A DNA stretch of 43,624 bases from Chloroflexota bacterium (lineage in GTDB: Bacteria > Chloroflexota > Dehalococcoidia > SM23-28-2 > RBG-16-64-32). Positions 1-10,505 of this stretch are shown one piece after another. Positions within the stretch are counted from its first letter, which is position 1. Each line of letters starts with the position of its first letter. Under the pieces are notes generated by a model that was not told the DNA's origin, did not search any database, and worked only from the letters and a program-made list of their open reading frames with translations. The translations under genes and the position numbers were made by a program. Location of the stretch: the NCBI GenBank assembly GCA_029262695.1, contig JAJCYV010000009.1:1-43624 (forward strand). The letters run 5' to 3'.

Positions 1-479
1 CCGCTGGTGGCGTCGCGCTCCAGGGTGAGGTAGACGCCGGGCGAGCGCACGAGCTGGGAGACGACGACGCGCTCGGCGCCGTTGATGATGAAGGTGCCCT
101 TCTCCGCCATTAGCGGGAAGTCACCCATGAAGATCTCTTGCTCCTTGATCTCGCCCGTCTCCTTCACGACGAGTTCGACGTTCACGCGCAGAGGGGCTGA
201 GAAGGTGGCGTCGCGCTCCCGGCATTCGTCCTGCGTGTACTTCGGCTCGCCGAAGCTGTAGTCGGCGAAGCGCAGCTCCAGGCGGTTGCCGGTGAAGTCC
301 TGGATCGGCGAGATTTCATCGAAGAGCTCGCGCAGGCCTTCTGTCTTGAAGATCTCGTAGGAGTCGAGTTGGATCTCGACGAGGTTTGGTAGCGATTGAA
401 CGTCGGGTATGCGTGAGTAGGACTTGGTCAGCTCGGGGACGCTGAATTTTTCGGATACGGCATTGCGTGCGGCAACCAT
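1..479 (-). CDS. rpoB: RNA polymerase beta subunit, N-terminal part (runs off the window)
   Basis: N-terminal 159 residues of the beta subunit of DNA-directed RNA polymerase; the rest lies beyond the left edge. The translation has the standard RpoB opening: an early [17 protein letters not shown]-like segment, then [10 protein letters not shown], the [14 protein letters not shown] region, [22 protein letters not shown] and [23 protein letters not shown], which belong to the beta-1 protrusion/lobe. The ATG at 479 has a GGAGG ribosome-binding site about 8 bases upstream. The gene upstream on the same strand is a transporter, not rplJ/rplL, and a strong promoter lies in between, so rpoB heads its own transcript here. 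Identity is certain; only the length is unknown. Confidence 0.97.
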   Translation of the reverse strand, partial: MVAARNAVSEKFSVPELTKSYSRIPDVQSLPNLVEIQLDSYEIFKTEGLRELFDEISPIQDFTGNRLELRFADYSFGEPKYTQDECRERDATFSAPLRVNVELVVKETGEIKEQEIFMGDFPLMAEKGTFIINGAERVVVSQLVRSPGVYLTLERDATS

Positions 480-602
480 GCAGAAACTTCCTCCCAGCAG
501 AAGGCTAGAAACGGGTGACAGGACAGGCGGCAAGGCCTAACGTCAAAGGCAAATAGTTACAGGGAATAGAATCAGGGGGATTCGACAACCATCCAGTTAG
601 CC

Positions 603-631
603 ATTCTAGTGAGCGCCAAGCCAAAAGTCAA
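603..631 (-). promoter_or_regulatory. Sigma-70-type promoter of rpoB
   Basis: On the minus strand TTGACT (631-626) is followed after exactly 17 bases by TAGAAT (608-603), one mismatch from consensus in each box. A second TTGACA lies just upstream at 642-637, making a direct TTGACA/TTGACT repeat. The predicted start is near 596, which gives rpoB a 5' leader of roughly 117 bases. Seen in sequence; activity is inferred. Confidence 0.75.
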
Positions 632-676
632 CACAGTGTCAACTGTTTCTTTGGCGCTGAGCGCAGGTACGGAAAC

Positions 677-1621
677 CTATTCGCCCACGGCGGCCGGCGC
701 GACTGGGTCCTGCAAGCGCTGGCTGGAGGGCGCCTGGCCGCGCATGACGGTGGCGACGCCCGCGATGATCAGGAGGAAGCCCACGATCGTGCTCACGCCG
801 ATCTCTTCGTCCAGCACGAGCCAGCCAAGCAGCAACCCGAGCACGGGCACGATGTACGTGACGAGCGACGCCCGCACGCTGCCGATGTTCTCGATCAGCC
901 AGACGAACGACACGTAGCCGATGCCGGTGCCCAGCGTGCCGAGCACGAGCAATGAGCCCCACGCCTCGAGGCTCAGCGAGTAGTGGGGCGCGCCCCCTCT
1001 TGCGAGGAGGAGCGCGCCCGCGGCGATCACGGCGCCGATCGCCAGCTGCACCATCGTCAGGCTGACCGGGTCTTGCTGGCGGAGCAGGCTGCGCATGTGG
1101 ACAGCGCCGAGGCCATAGCAGAACGCCGCAGCGACGACGGCGAGCTGGCCCGCGACGTTCGAGTCGGTGACGTCCAGCGATTCGGTGCCGGTGAGCACGG
1201 CGACGCCCACGAAGCCGAGGAGCAGGCCCCCGAGACGGCCTCGCGTGAAGTGCTCTTCATCGAGGGCGATGGCGGCAATGACCGCCGTGAAGATCGGCAC
1301 CATCGCGTTGAGAACGGACGCCGTGCCGCTTTCGATGTGCTCCTCACCCCAGGAGATGAGCGCGAACGGCAGGATGTTCGCCAGGACGGCGAGGACGACT
1401 ATGTGAGGGATGAGACGGGGCGCGACGGCCACACGGTGCCGCGTGACCAGCACGTAGGCGCCGACGGCCAGGGTGCCGAAGAATATCCGCCCGGCGACGA
1501 CCTCCAGCGGCCCCGTCTCGTCGACGATGACCTTGATGAAAAGAAACGAGCCACCCCAGACGCCGCCCAGCGCGAACAGTACCGGGATCGCCCGTCCGGC
1601 AGGCCGGCCGGGGCTGCTCAA
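677..1621 (-). CDS. EamA-family (drug/metabolite transporter) permease
   Basis: Inner-membrane transporter of the DMT superfamily, 314 residues, the usual length for a ten-helix two-EamA-domain protein. The first repeat opens with LFALGGVWGGSFLFIK (an EamA hallmark) and includes ALISWGEEHIESGTASVLNAMVPIFTA. The second begins near residue 150 and contains SVRASLVTYIVPVLGLLLGWLVLDE, the typical end of an EamA repeat. The substrate cannot be read from sequence; family members export amino acids, metabolites or drugs. The ATG at 1621 overlaps the stop of ada by four bases (ATGA), so it is probably translationally coupled to ada and co-transcribed with it. Confidence 0.9.
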   Translation of the reverse strand: MSSPGRPAGRAIPVLFALGGVWGGSFLFIKVIVDETGPLEVVAGRIFFGTLAVGAYVLVTRHRVAVAPRLIPHIVVLAVLANILPFALISWGEEHIESGTASVLNAMVPIFTAVIAAIALDEEHFTRGRLGGLLLGFVGVAVLTGTESLDVTDSNVAGQLAVVAAAFCYGLGAVHMRSLLRQQDPVSLTMVQLAIGAVIAAGALLLARGGAPHYSLSLEAWGSLLVLGTLGTGIGYVSFVWLIENIGSVRASLVTYIVPVLGLLLGWLVLDEEIGVSTIVGFLLIIAGVATVMRGQAPSSQRLQDPVAPAAVGE

Positions 1622-2691
1622 CCGGGTGGCCGTTCGTCGACGTCCGGTTGCGGCCGGCTCTCCATCGCCAGCAGGGCCTCCTTGCGCTCCACGCCGCCAC
1701 CGTAGCCGCCGAGGGTGCCGTCGTTGCGCACGACGCGGTGGCAGGGGATGACGATGCCCACCGGGTTCGTCGCGCAGGCGCGCGCGACGGCGCGGGCGGC
1801 CTTCGGCGAGCCGATCTCGCGGGCGACCTGCGAGTACGACTTCGTCTCGCCGCGCGCGATGCCGCGGAGGGCGCGCCAGACGCGCATCTGGAACGCCGTG
1901 GCCTGGACGTCCAGCGGCAGATCGAGCTTCGTCGTTTCCCCGTCCAGGTAGCGCACGATCTCGCTGACCCAGCCGCGCAGGCTTTCGCCCTGGCGCTCCA
2001 GCAACGCCCGCGGGAACTCCTGGGCCAGCTTGCGTTCGAGGTCTGACTCGTCGTCGCCGAGCTTGACGATGCAGACGCCACGCTCCGTGGCGCCGACGAG
2101 CAGCTGGCCCAGCGCGCAGTCCGTTATCTCGTAGCGCACTGTGATGCCCGCGCCGCCCCGGCGGTAGGTCGCCGGCGTCATGCCCAGCACGTCGTCCGAC
2201 TTCTCGTAGAGGCGGGAGCCGCTGGGATAGCCGGCGTCGTACAGCGCTTGCGTGACGGTCGCGCCCTGACGCAGGCCGTCCTTGAGCCGGCCGGACCGCG
2301 CCAACGCCAGGTACTGGCGCGGCGAGACGCCGAGCTGGCGCCGAAAGAGCCTGCGCAGGTACTCGCTACGGAGGTTCAACCGCTCAGCGACGGCGGAAAG
2401 CGACGACTCGGCGTCCGGATCGTTGTCGAGGTAGGCGCAGGCCGCGGCCAAGTAGCCGGCGCGCGGGTCCGGCGACGGGTCGAGCGGGCGGCAGCGCTTG
2501 CAGGCGCGGAAGCCGGCCTCCTGTGCTTCGCCGGACGTCCAGTAGAGGACGATGTTCTCCGGCTTTGGCGGGCGGGCGGGACAGCCGGGCCGGCAGAAGA
2601 TGCCCGTACTGCGCACGGCGATGATGAACGCCGGACTGGCGGCGCTGACTGCAGTCTGTGGCAGAGTTCTGGCGTCGGTCGTGATGGTCAT
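1618..2691 (-). CDS. ada: Bifunctional Ada: methylphosphotriester-sensing activator and O6-methylguanine-DNA methyltransferase
   Basis: Repairs alkylated DNA and activates the adaptive response. Domains in order: the N-terminal zinc domain with Cys33 and Cys37 (FCRPGC) and Cys64 and Cys67 (CKRC), the four ligands including the methyl-acceptor Cys; an AraC-type helix-turn-helix (about residues 85-185); and a C-terminal methyltransferase domain with the suicide PCHR motif (Cys317) followed by NDGTLGGYGGG. The ATG at 2691 is preferred because GGAGG lies 8 bases upstream; an upstream in-frame start would add 21 unrelated residues. Length 357, close to E. coli Ada. It is divergent from prs and coupled to a downstream transporter, which may therefore be alkylation-inducible. 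Confidence 0.93.
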   Translation of the reverse strand: MTITTDARTLPQTAVSAASPAFIIAVRSTGIFCRPGCPARPPKPENIVLYWTSGEAQEAGFRACKRCRPLDPSPDPRAGYLAAACAYLDNDPDAESSLSAVAERLNLRSEYLRRLFRRQLGVSPRQYLALARSGRLKDGLRQGATVTQALYDAGYPSGSRLYEKSDDVLGMTPATYRRGGAGITVRYEITDCALGQLLVGATERGVCIVKLGDDESDLERKLAQEFPRALLERQGESLRGWVSEIVRYLDGETTKLDLPLDVQATAFQMRVWRALRGIARGETKSYSQVAREIGSPKAARAVARACATNPVGIVIPCHRVVRNDGTLGGYGGGVERKEALLAMESRPQPDVDERPPG

Positions 2692-2880
2692 AGTGATTAC
2701 CTCCATCCGCACGATAGCGGAGGCAGCGGAGGCCGGACTATCCGCTTTCGGCAACCGAATGCAGGAGGCGCGGCGAGTGTGGGAGCCACACAGTACATGC
2801 CTTTGTGGACTCGGTCAATCGGAAGGCGGCAGGCGGTTGCTGCCGGGTGGTCAGTATTGTATTTTGAGGCCGGTTCCGCC

Positions 2881-3849
2881 GTGGCTGATTCACCCGTCTT
2901 CCAGGATCTCAAGGTCTTCACCGGAAACGCTCATCCGGTGCTGGCGCAGGATATCTGCTCGTATCTGGAGACAGATGTCGGCGACGCCGAGGTCTTCGAG
3001 TTCTCTAACGAGAACATCTTCGTGCGCTTTAACGAGAACGTCCGCGCCCGCGACGTGTTCATCCTGCAGCCGATGTGCTCGCCGGTGAACACGCGGCTGA
3101 TGGAGCTGTTCATCATGATCGACGCCGCGCGGCGCGCCTCTGCCGGCCGCATCACGGCCGTTCTTCCGTACTACCCGTACGCCCGCAGCGACAAGAAGGA
3201 CCAGCCGCGCGTCCCGATCACCGCCCGCCTGATCGCCAACTTCCTGGAGACCGCCGGCACCGACCGCGTCCTGACGATCGACCTGCACGCCGGGCAGATC
3301 CAGGGCTTCTTCAACATCCCCGTCGACGAACTGACAGCGCGCTCGCTGCTGGCCAACTACATCACGGAGAAGAAGATCCCGGACCTGACGGTCGTCGCCA
3401 CCGACGCCGGCGGCGCGAAGGGCGCCCGGCGCATGGCCGACCGGCTGGACGCACCGCTGGCGATAGTCGAGAAGCGCCGGTTGGGCAACAACGAACAGGT
3501 CGAGGCGACGACGGTTATCGGCGACGTCGAGGGCCGTGCCGTCCTCATCGTCGACGACGAGGTCCTGACGGGTGGCACGCTCGTCGCCGCGGCGAACGTC
3601 GTCGTCGAGCAGGGCGCGACGGCTGTCTACGTCGCCGCTACGCACCCGATCCTCTCCGGTGACGCCGTCACGAAGATCGAGGAGTCACCGATAAACGAGA
3701 TCGTCTTCACGGACACGATCCCCATCCCGCCGGAGAAGCTCTTGCCGAACATGACGGTGCTCTCCGTGGCCCCGCTGCTGGGCGAAGCGATCCGGCGCAT
3801 CCACACCGGCCAGTCCGTCGGCGCGCTGTTCAACGGCGCCAGCCACTGA
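2881..3849 (+). CDS. prs: Ribose-phosphate pyrophosphokinase (PRPP synthetase)
   Basis: Makes PRPP from ribose 5-phosphate and ATP for nucleotide, histidine and tryptophan synthesis. Visible motifs: FEFSNENIFVRFNENVR near the N-terminus, a YYPYARSDKKD segment (usual form PYxxYARQDRK), VLTIDLHAGQIQGFF, the flexible-loop lysine/arginine run EKRRLGNNEQVEATT, and the PRPP-binding loop VLIVDDEVLTGGTL. The loop reads DDEVLTGGT where typical bacterial enzymes have DDxIDTxGT, a small departure. The GTG at 2881 gives 322 residues, the family length, with GAGG about 11 bases upstream. A much longer open frame extends upstream without family similarity and is not used. Confidence 0.93.
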   Translation: MADSPVFQDLKVFTGNAHPVLAQDICSYLETDVGDAEVFEFSNENIFVRFNENVRARDVFILQPMCSPVNTRLMELFIMIDAARRASAGRITAVLPYYPYARSDKKDQPRVPITARLIANFLETAGTDRVLTIDLHAGQIQGFFNIPVDELTARSLLANYITEKKIPDLTVVATDAGGAKGARRMADRLDAPLAIVEKRRLGNNEQVEATTVIGDVEGRAVLIVDDEVLTGGTLVAAANVVVEQGATAVYVAATHPILSGDAVTKIEESPINEIVFTDTIPIPPEKLLPNMTVLSVAPLLGEAIRRIHTGQSVGALFNGASH

Positions 3850-3910
3850 GGCCGCGACCTGCCCCGCCCCCGGGACAGGGTACCTGGAACAGGGCGCTGC
3901 GCAACGCCTG

Positions 3911-3927
3911 TAGGGGCGCAGTGCCCG
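3911..3927 (+). repeat. GC-rich palindromic intergenic repeat, copy 1
   Basis: Copy TAGGGGCGCAGTGCCCG of a short element that recurs in reverse at 3992-4008 and again in the leuA/holA gap. This copy and the reverse copy could pair across about 65 bases to form a large hairpin between prs and secA. Confidence 0.6.
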
Positions 3928-3991
3928 GGCCTTCCAATGCCATCACCTCAGCGGACGATAGTTCCGCCGTGTGCTGCTGCCGCATCATCGT

Positions 3992-4008
3992 GGGCGCTGC
4001 GCCCCTAC
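3992..4008 (-). repeat. GC-rich palindromic intergenic repeat, copy 2 (reverse orientation)
   Basis: Reads GGGCGCTGCGCCCCTAC on the plus strand, the reverse complement of the element at 3911-3927. It lies in the 278-base gap between prs and secA, which otherwise shows only the 9-bp inverted repeat at 4018-4044. Confidence 0.6.
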
Positions 4009-4017
4009 TCTAGATCC

Positions 4018-4044
4018 GCACTGGCCACTGTTCACGGCCAGTGC
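4018..4044. repeat. Perfect 9-bp inverted repeat upstream of secA
   Basis: GCACTGGCC (4018-4026), a 9-base spacer, then GGCCAGTGC (4036-4044). No T-run follows, so it is not an ordinary intrinsic terminator. A weak -10-like TATCAT lies just downstream (4047-4052), so the repeat may be an operator or a 5'-end hairpin for secA. Function is inferred. Confidence 0.4.
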
Positions 4045-4127
4045 GGTATCATTGATCTGTACGCCCGACGCGTGGGGCCGCACTATCTGTGGAGCACCGG
4101 CGGGCGGAAGGAGCGTAGAGACACCGA

Positions 4128-6941
<2,814 letters not shown>

Positions 6942-6948
6942 GAGCCGC

Positions 6949-7656
6949 ATGAGCCCACAGACAGACGCCACCGAAGACGTGAGTGTGGAAGCGCAGCGTC
7001 TCATCGGCGAGATGCGGGAGTCGGTGGAGAGCGGCGATCAGCACTGGTTCCACGCGCTCCTCCACGCGATCCGAAACTGGCCCCTGAGCGACGAGACCCG
7101 GGGCGAGCGCGACTTCCACTACCTCGTCGGCGGCGAGGCGTTCGACTGGCTGCTGCTGGCGGAGCGGCTCTGTGGCGAGATGACCGATCTCATTCCGGAA
7201 GACGAGGCGGATGCGCTGCTCTTCCACGAGCGGCTGCCCGTGGAGACGGACGAGGCCGATTTCGAGGGGCTGCTGGGTGCGAAGTACAAGCCGCACTTGA
7301 ACTTCGTCTACGGCGTGCGAGTTGAGGCGGCACTGCAGATCGCGGTGCAAGAAGAGGTGCGCAAGGAGCGCGCCGCCATCCGCGTCTGGGAGAACAACGG
7401 TCACCTGGAAGACGAGGCGTTCCAGCGCATCTACGGCAAGCCAGGCGCGGAGATGGTCGCCGCGTTCAAGACGAGCACCGGCAGCGACTCCGGGTGGCTA
7501 TCCCTGGCGGAGTTGTCGGAGTGGCGCTACTGGCTGTTCCAGTATCGCGTCAAGAACTGCGACCCGGCGAAGGTGGCCAGCGACACCCGCAAGGGCCTGT
7601 TGATGCTGCAAGCGCTGGAGGGCGCGACGCCGCGGCGTTCGGGCGCTCCCGCTTAG
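6949..7656 (+). CDS. Conserved-looking protein of unknown function
   Basis: 235 residues, not recognised. Acidic, mostly helical by composition, with no signal peptide, membrane segment or metal motif. Visible segments: MRESVESGDQHWFHALLHAIRNWPL near the N-terminus, a DFHYLVGGEAFDWLLLAERLC stretch, and YWLFQYRVKNCDP near the C-terminus. The ATG at 6949 lies 7 bases after the secA stop with GGAG just before it, so it is probably co-transcribed with secA. Base composition matches its neighbours. Position suggests a housekeeping role, but no function can be claimed. Confidence 0.75.
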   Translation: MSPQTDATEDVSVEAQRLIGEMRESVESGDQHWFHALLHAIRNWPLSDETRGERDFHYLVGGEAFDWLLLAERLCGEMTDLIPEDEADALLFHERLPVETDEADFEGLLGAKYKPHLNFVYGVRVEAALQIAVQEEVRKERAAIRVWENNGHLEDEAFQRIYGKPGAEMVAAFKTSTGSDSGWLSLAELSEWRYWLFQYRVKNCDPAKVASDTRKGLLMLQALEGATPRRSGAPA

Positions 7657-7681
7657 CCTGGCACCATACCGCCCCGCGCAT

Positions 7682-7711
7682 TTGCCCTGAATTCGCGCGC
7701 GTCCGTATAAT
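7682..7711 (+). promoter_or_regulatory. Promoter of ilvE
   Basis: TTGCCC (7682-7687), 18-base spacer, perfect TATAAT (7706-7711). The predicted start is near 7718, leaving about 29 bases of leader with AGGAAGG before the ilvE ATG at 7747. No T-box or other leader structure is seen here, unlike at ilvD. Confidence 0.65.
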
Positions 7712-7746
7712 GTTGGCCTATATCCGCAGGAAGGTGGTTCCCCCAT

Positions 7747-8679
7747 ATGGCGACGCCGTACGCCTACTTCAAGAAAGAGATCGTCCCTCTGCCCGAGGCG
7801 AAGATCGGAATAATGACGCACGCTTTCAACTATGGAACGGGCGTATTCGAGGGGATCCGCGGCAACTGGAACGAAGACGAGGAGCAAATCTACGTCTTCC
7901 GCCTCAAGGAGCACTTCGACCGGCTGCGCAACAGCTGCAAGATCATGCAGATCGACTTTCCGTATGAGACGGAGGAGTTGATCTCGCTCGTCACGAAGAT
8001 CGTCGAGATGTCCGGCTACCACGAGGACGTCTACCTGCGGCCGCTGGCCTACAAGAGCGGCGAGGTGCTGGGCGTGCGCCTGCACGACCTGGAGGACGAC
8101 TTCCTGATCTTCATCGCCCCGTTCGGACCGTACCTGGACATCGAGAAGGGGGCCCGCTGCCAGACCTCTAGCTGGCGACGGGTGGCCGACACGGGGATTC
8201 CGGCGCGCGCCAAGATCACCGGCATATACGCGAACTCCGCGCTCGCCAAGACGGAGGCTCAGCTCAACGGCTTCGACGAGGCGATCATGCTGGACGAACG
8301 CGGCCACATCTCCGAAGGCTCCGGCGAGAACATCTTCGTCGTCATGGACGGCCGCATCTTTACGCCGCCGCCCTCGTCTGACATCCTCATCGGCATCACG
8401 CGCGAGACGGTGATCACGCTGGCGCGAGACGAGCTTGGGCTGGAGGTCGTCGAGCGGGACATCGACCGCTCGGAGCTGTACACGGCCGACGAGTGCTTCA
8501 TGACGGGAACGGCCGCGCATGTGACGCCTGTTGTCGAGCTGGACCGGCGGACGATCGGCGATGGCAAGATGGGCCCTATAACCGCTGACCTCGTCAAGCG
8601 TTATTTCGACATCATCACGGGCAAGAACGCCAAGTACGCCCACTGGTGCACTCCTTGTTACTCAAAGGTCAAGGCCTAA
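7747..8679 (+). CDS. ilvE: Branched-chain amino acid aminotransferase
   Basis: PLP enzyme (fold type IV) that transaminates the 2-oxoacids of Val, Leu and Ile, the last step of the pathway encoded at 16371-23327. 310 residues, family length. Seen: FNYGTGVFEGIRG near the N-terminus, YLRPLAYKS, the catalytic Lys156 in ARAKITGIYANSALAKTEA, EAIMLDERGHISEGSGENIF, and ITRETVITLARD. The ATG at 7747 follows AGGAAGG. D-amino-acid aminotransferase and aminodeoxychorismate lyase share the fold, but the GVFEGIR and GSGENIF context favours IlvE. Apart from the main ilv operon, with its own promoter. Confidence 0.93.
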   Translation: MATPYAYFKKEIVPLPEAKIGIMTHAFNYGTGVFEGIRGNWNEDEEQIYVFRLKEHFDRLRNSCKIMQIDFPYETEELISLVTKIVEMSGYHEDVYLRPLAYKSGEVLGVRLHDLEDDFLIFIAPFGPYLDIEKGARCQTSSWRRVADTGIPARAKITGIYANSALAKTEAQLNGFDEAIMLDERGHISEGSGENIFVVMDGRIFTPPPSSDILIGITRETVITLARDELGLEVVERDIDRSELYTADECFMTGTAAHVTPVVELDRRTIGDGKMGPITADLVKRYFDIITGKNAKYAHWCTPCYSKVKA

Positions 8680-9578
8680 CGATCGAGCGGCCGTCCCGCG
8701 CGGCGGGAACGGCCATCGGCACAGCCTTTTTCGCCGTCGCGCTGGTGCTGGCCGTCGCGCTGCTGGCGCGGGCGATCAGCTGGCCAGCTTCGTGGCCGGG
8801 GTTCCTGGCGTACCTGGGCGCGGGCGTGCTGGCAGCGCTGGCGGTGGCGTTCGGGTTCTGGGCCTGGGCCTGCTCCAGCATGCGCTACCTGGTCGACCAC
8901 CAGGGGCTCTCTGTCCGCTGGGGACCGATCACGCACTTTCTGCCGATGTCGTCGATCACTGCCGTGACGCCGGCCACGGCGGAGATGCGGCCGCGGATCA
9001 GCGGCGTCGGCTGGTGGGGCTATCACATCGGGCGAGGCGACGTCGAAGGCATTGGGCCGGCAGTCTTCTTCTCCACGCACCGCTCTGCACGAGAGCTGGT
9101 CTACGTGCGCACGGCTTCGGTGGCCTACGGGCTGAGCCCGCAGGACCCGGAGCGCTTCGCCGAGGAGATAGGCCGCTTCCAGGGCGCGGGCGACAGCGCC
9201 GGGCCGGCGGAGTTGACGATCCGCCGCGAGCAGATCGCCGCTCACCCGATCTGGGGCGACCGCATAGCGCAGTACCTGGCCCTGGCAGCGATCGCGGTGA
9301 ACGTGGCGCTCTGGGGTTACGTGCTCGCCGTCTACCCCGAACTGAACAACGAGATCACGATTGAGTTCCCGCCGATCGGTGACGTCACGACGCTGCACGC
9401 GCGCTCCGATATCCTGGTGATACCGACAACCGCGAGCGTGATCCTCGGCGTAAACCTGATAGCGGGTCTGATATTCGAATGGAAGGAACGGGCGGCGAGC
9501 TACCTGGTACTCAGCGCGACGCTGTTCTTTCAGGCGCTCTTCCTCATCGGCGCGGGAATCGCCGTCGTCAACGCCTGA
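8646..9578 (+). CDS. Membrane protein with a bacterial PH-like domain
   Basis: 310 residues. Two hydrophobic helices near residues 22-42 and 50-77 are followed by a soluble segment (about 80-190) that looks like a bacterial pleckstrin-homology domain (YLVDHQGLSVRWGPITHFLPMSSITAV, then VFFSTHRSARELVYVRT and a DPERFAEEI ending), then about three more helices to the C-terminus. PH domains of this kind often sit in small membrane proteins of unclear role. The GTG start overlaps the end of ilvE by 34 bases and has no obvious ribosome-binding site; a TTG at 8655 is possible. Family assignment is moderate, start uncertain. Confidence 0.75.
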   Translation: MHSLLLKGQGLTIERPSRAAGTAIGTAFFAVALVLAVALLARAISWPASWPGFLAYLGAGVLAALAVAFGFWAWACSSMRYLVDHQGLSVRWGPITHFLPMSSITAVTPATAEMRPRISGVGWWGYHIGRGDVEGIGPAVFFSTHRSARELVYVRTASVAYGLSPQDPERFAEEIGRFQGAGDSAGPAELTIRREQIAAHPIWGDRIAQYLALAAIAVNVALWGYVLAVYPELNNEITIEFPPIGDVTTLHARSDILVIPTTASVILGVNLIAGLIFEWKERAASYLVLSATLFFQALFLIGAGIAVVNA

Positions 9579-9586
9579 GGGGCCTC

Positions 9587-10501
9587 ATGCGGCGGCTGAT
9601 CGCTGGCTTTATCGCGGTCAGTGCAGCGTTGTTGCTCGTGGCCTGCAGCGGCGGGGATGACGACGGGGCAGGAGACGCAGCAGCAGGCCCGACGGCGACA
9701 GAACTCCCGGCCGGCTCACAGGTCACAGCGGCGCCAACCGTCACACCGACGCCGAGGCCGACGGGCCCGCGGCCCCTCTACCTGGCGCTGGGCGACTCGC
9801 TCTCGGCGGGCATTGGCGCGTCGGATGAGGTCTCGCTGGGATGGGTCGGGCTCACCAGCGCAGGGCTGCCGGACTGGGAGCTGCTGAACCTCGGCGTTCC
9901 GGGCGACGACAGCGCCGAGCTGCTGCTGGGCGGACCGCTGGACGAGGGCCTGCGCCAGATCGGACTCCGGGCGGCGGACGCCGAAGCCGGCAACGAGGTC
10001 GGTGCGATTACGCTGGAGATCGGCGGCAACGACCTCCTCGACATCTACTTCGACATCGTGATCCCCGGCGACTGCCCGACCCTTGTCGAGGCCCTGCAGC
10101 GTGACTTCTGCGTGAGCGCCCTGGGAAGCGCGCTCGGCGCCTATCGCGCGAACCTGACGCAGACGCTGGGCCGGCTGACCGAGGCCGCACCAGAGGCGCC
10201 GATCTTCCTGATGACGATCTACAATCCGTATTCCGGCGGCGCGTCCACACTCGACGAAATGGGCGTGCTGACGCTGGAGGGGCAAGCCGGGACGCCGTTT
10301 CCGGAGGGCATAAACGACGCCATCCGCGCGGCCGGCGCAGAGGCCGGTGTCACCATCGTCGAGTGGTACGACCTCTTTCTGGGCCAGCAGTCGGAGTACA
10401 TCGCCTTCGACCTGATCCACCCCAACGACACGGGACACGCCGTGATGGCCGCAGCGGTGATCGAAGCGATGGCGCTGGCCGGGCTGCCGGTCGTAGACTA
10501 G
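9587..10501 (+). CDS. SGNH/GDSL-family hydrolase lipoprotein
   Basis: Predicted secreted lipoprotein esterase or lipase. The N-terminus is a lipoprotein signal (LLLVAC, lipidated Cys20), followed by a low-complexity Thr/Pro/Ala linker to about residue 60. The catalytic domain shows block I GDSL (residues 69-72, nucleophile Ser71), block III GGND, and block V DLIHPN (Asp275, His278). 304 residues. The ATG at 9587 is 8 bases after the previous stop with GAGGGG upstream, so the gene is in one transcript with the PH-domain protein and the next flavoprotein. The substrate (lipid, acyl ester or glycan acetyl group) cannot be read from sequence. Confidence 0.9.
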   Translation: MRRLIAGFIAVSAALLLVACSGGDDDGAGDAAAGPTATELPAGSQVTAAPTVTPTPRPTGPRPLYLALGDSLSAGIGASDEVSLGWVGLTSAGLPDWELLNLGVPGDDSAELLLGGPLDEGLRQIGLRAADAEAGNEVGAITLEIGGNDLLDIYFDIVIPGDCPTLVEALQRDFCVSALGSALGAYRANLTQTLGRLTEAAPEAPIFLMTIYNPYSGGASTLDEMGVLTLEGQAGTPFPEGINDAIRAAGAEAGVTIVEWYDLFLGQQSEYIAFDLIHPNDTGHAVMAAAVIEAMALAGLPVVD

Positions 10502-10505
10502 CCGC

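Noticed and set aside
2248-2880. Upstream extension of the prs reading frame
   Set aside because: It lies antisense to ada and through the divergent promoter region; family similarity begins only at the GTG at 2881.
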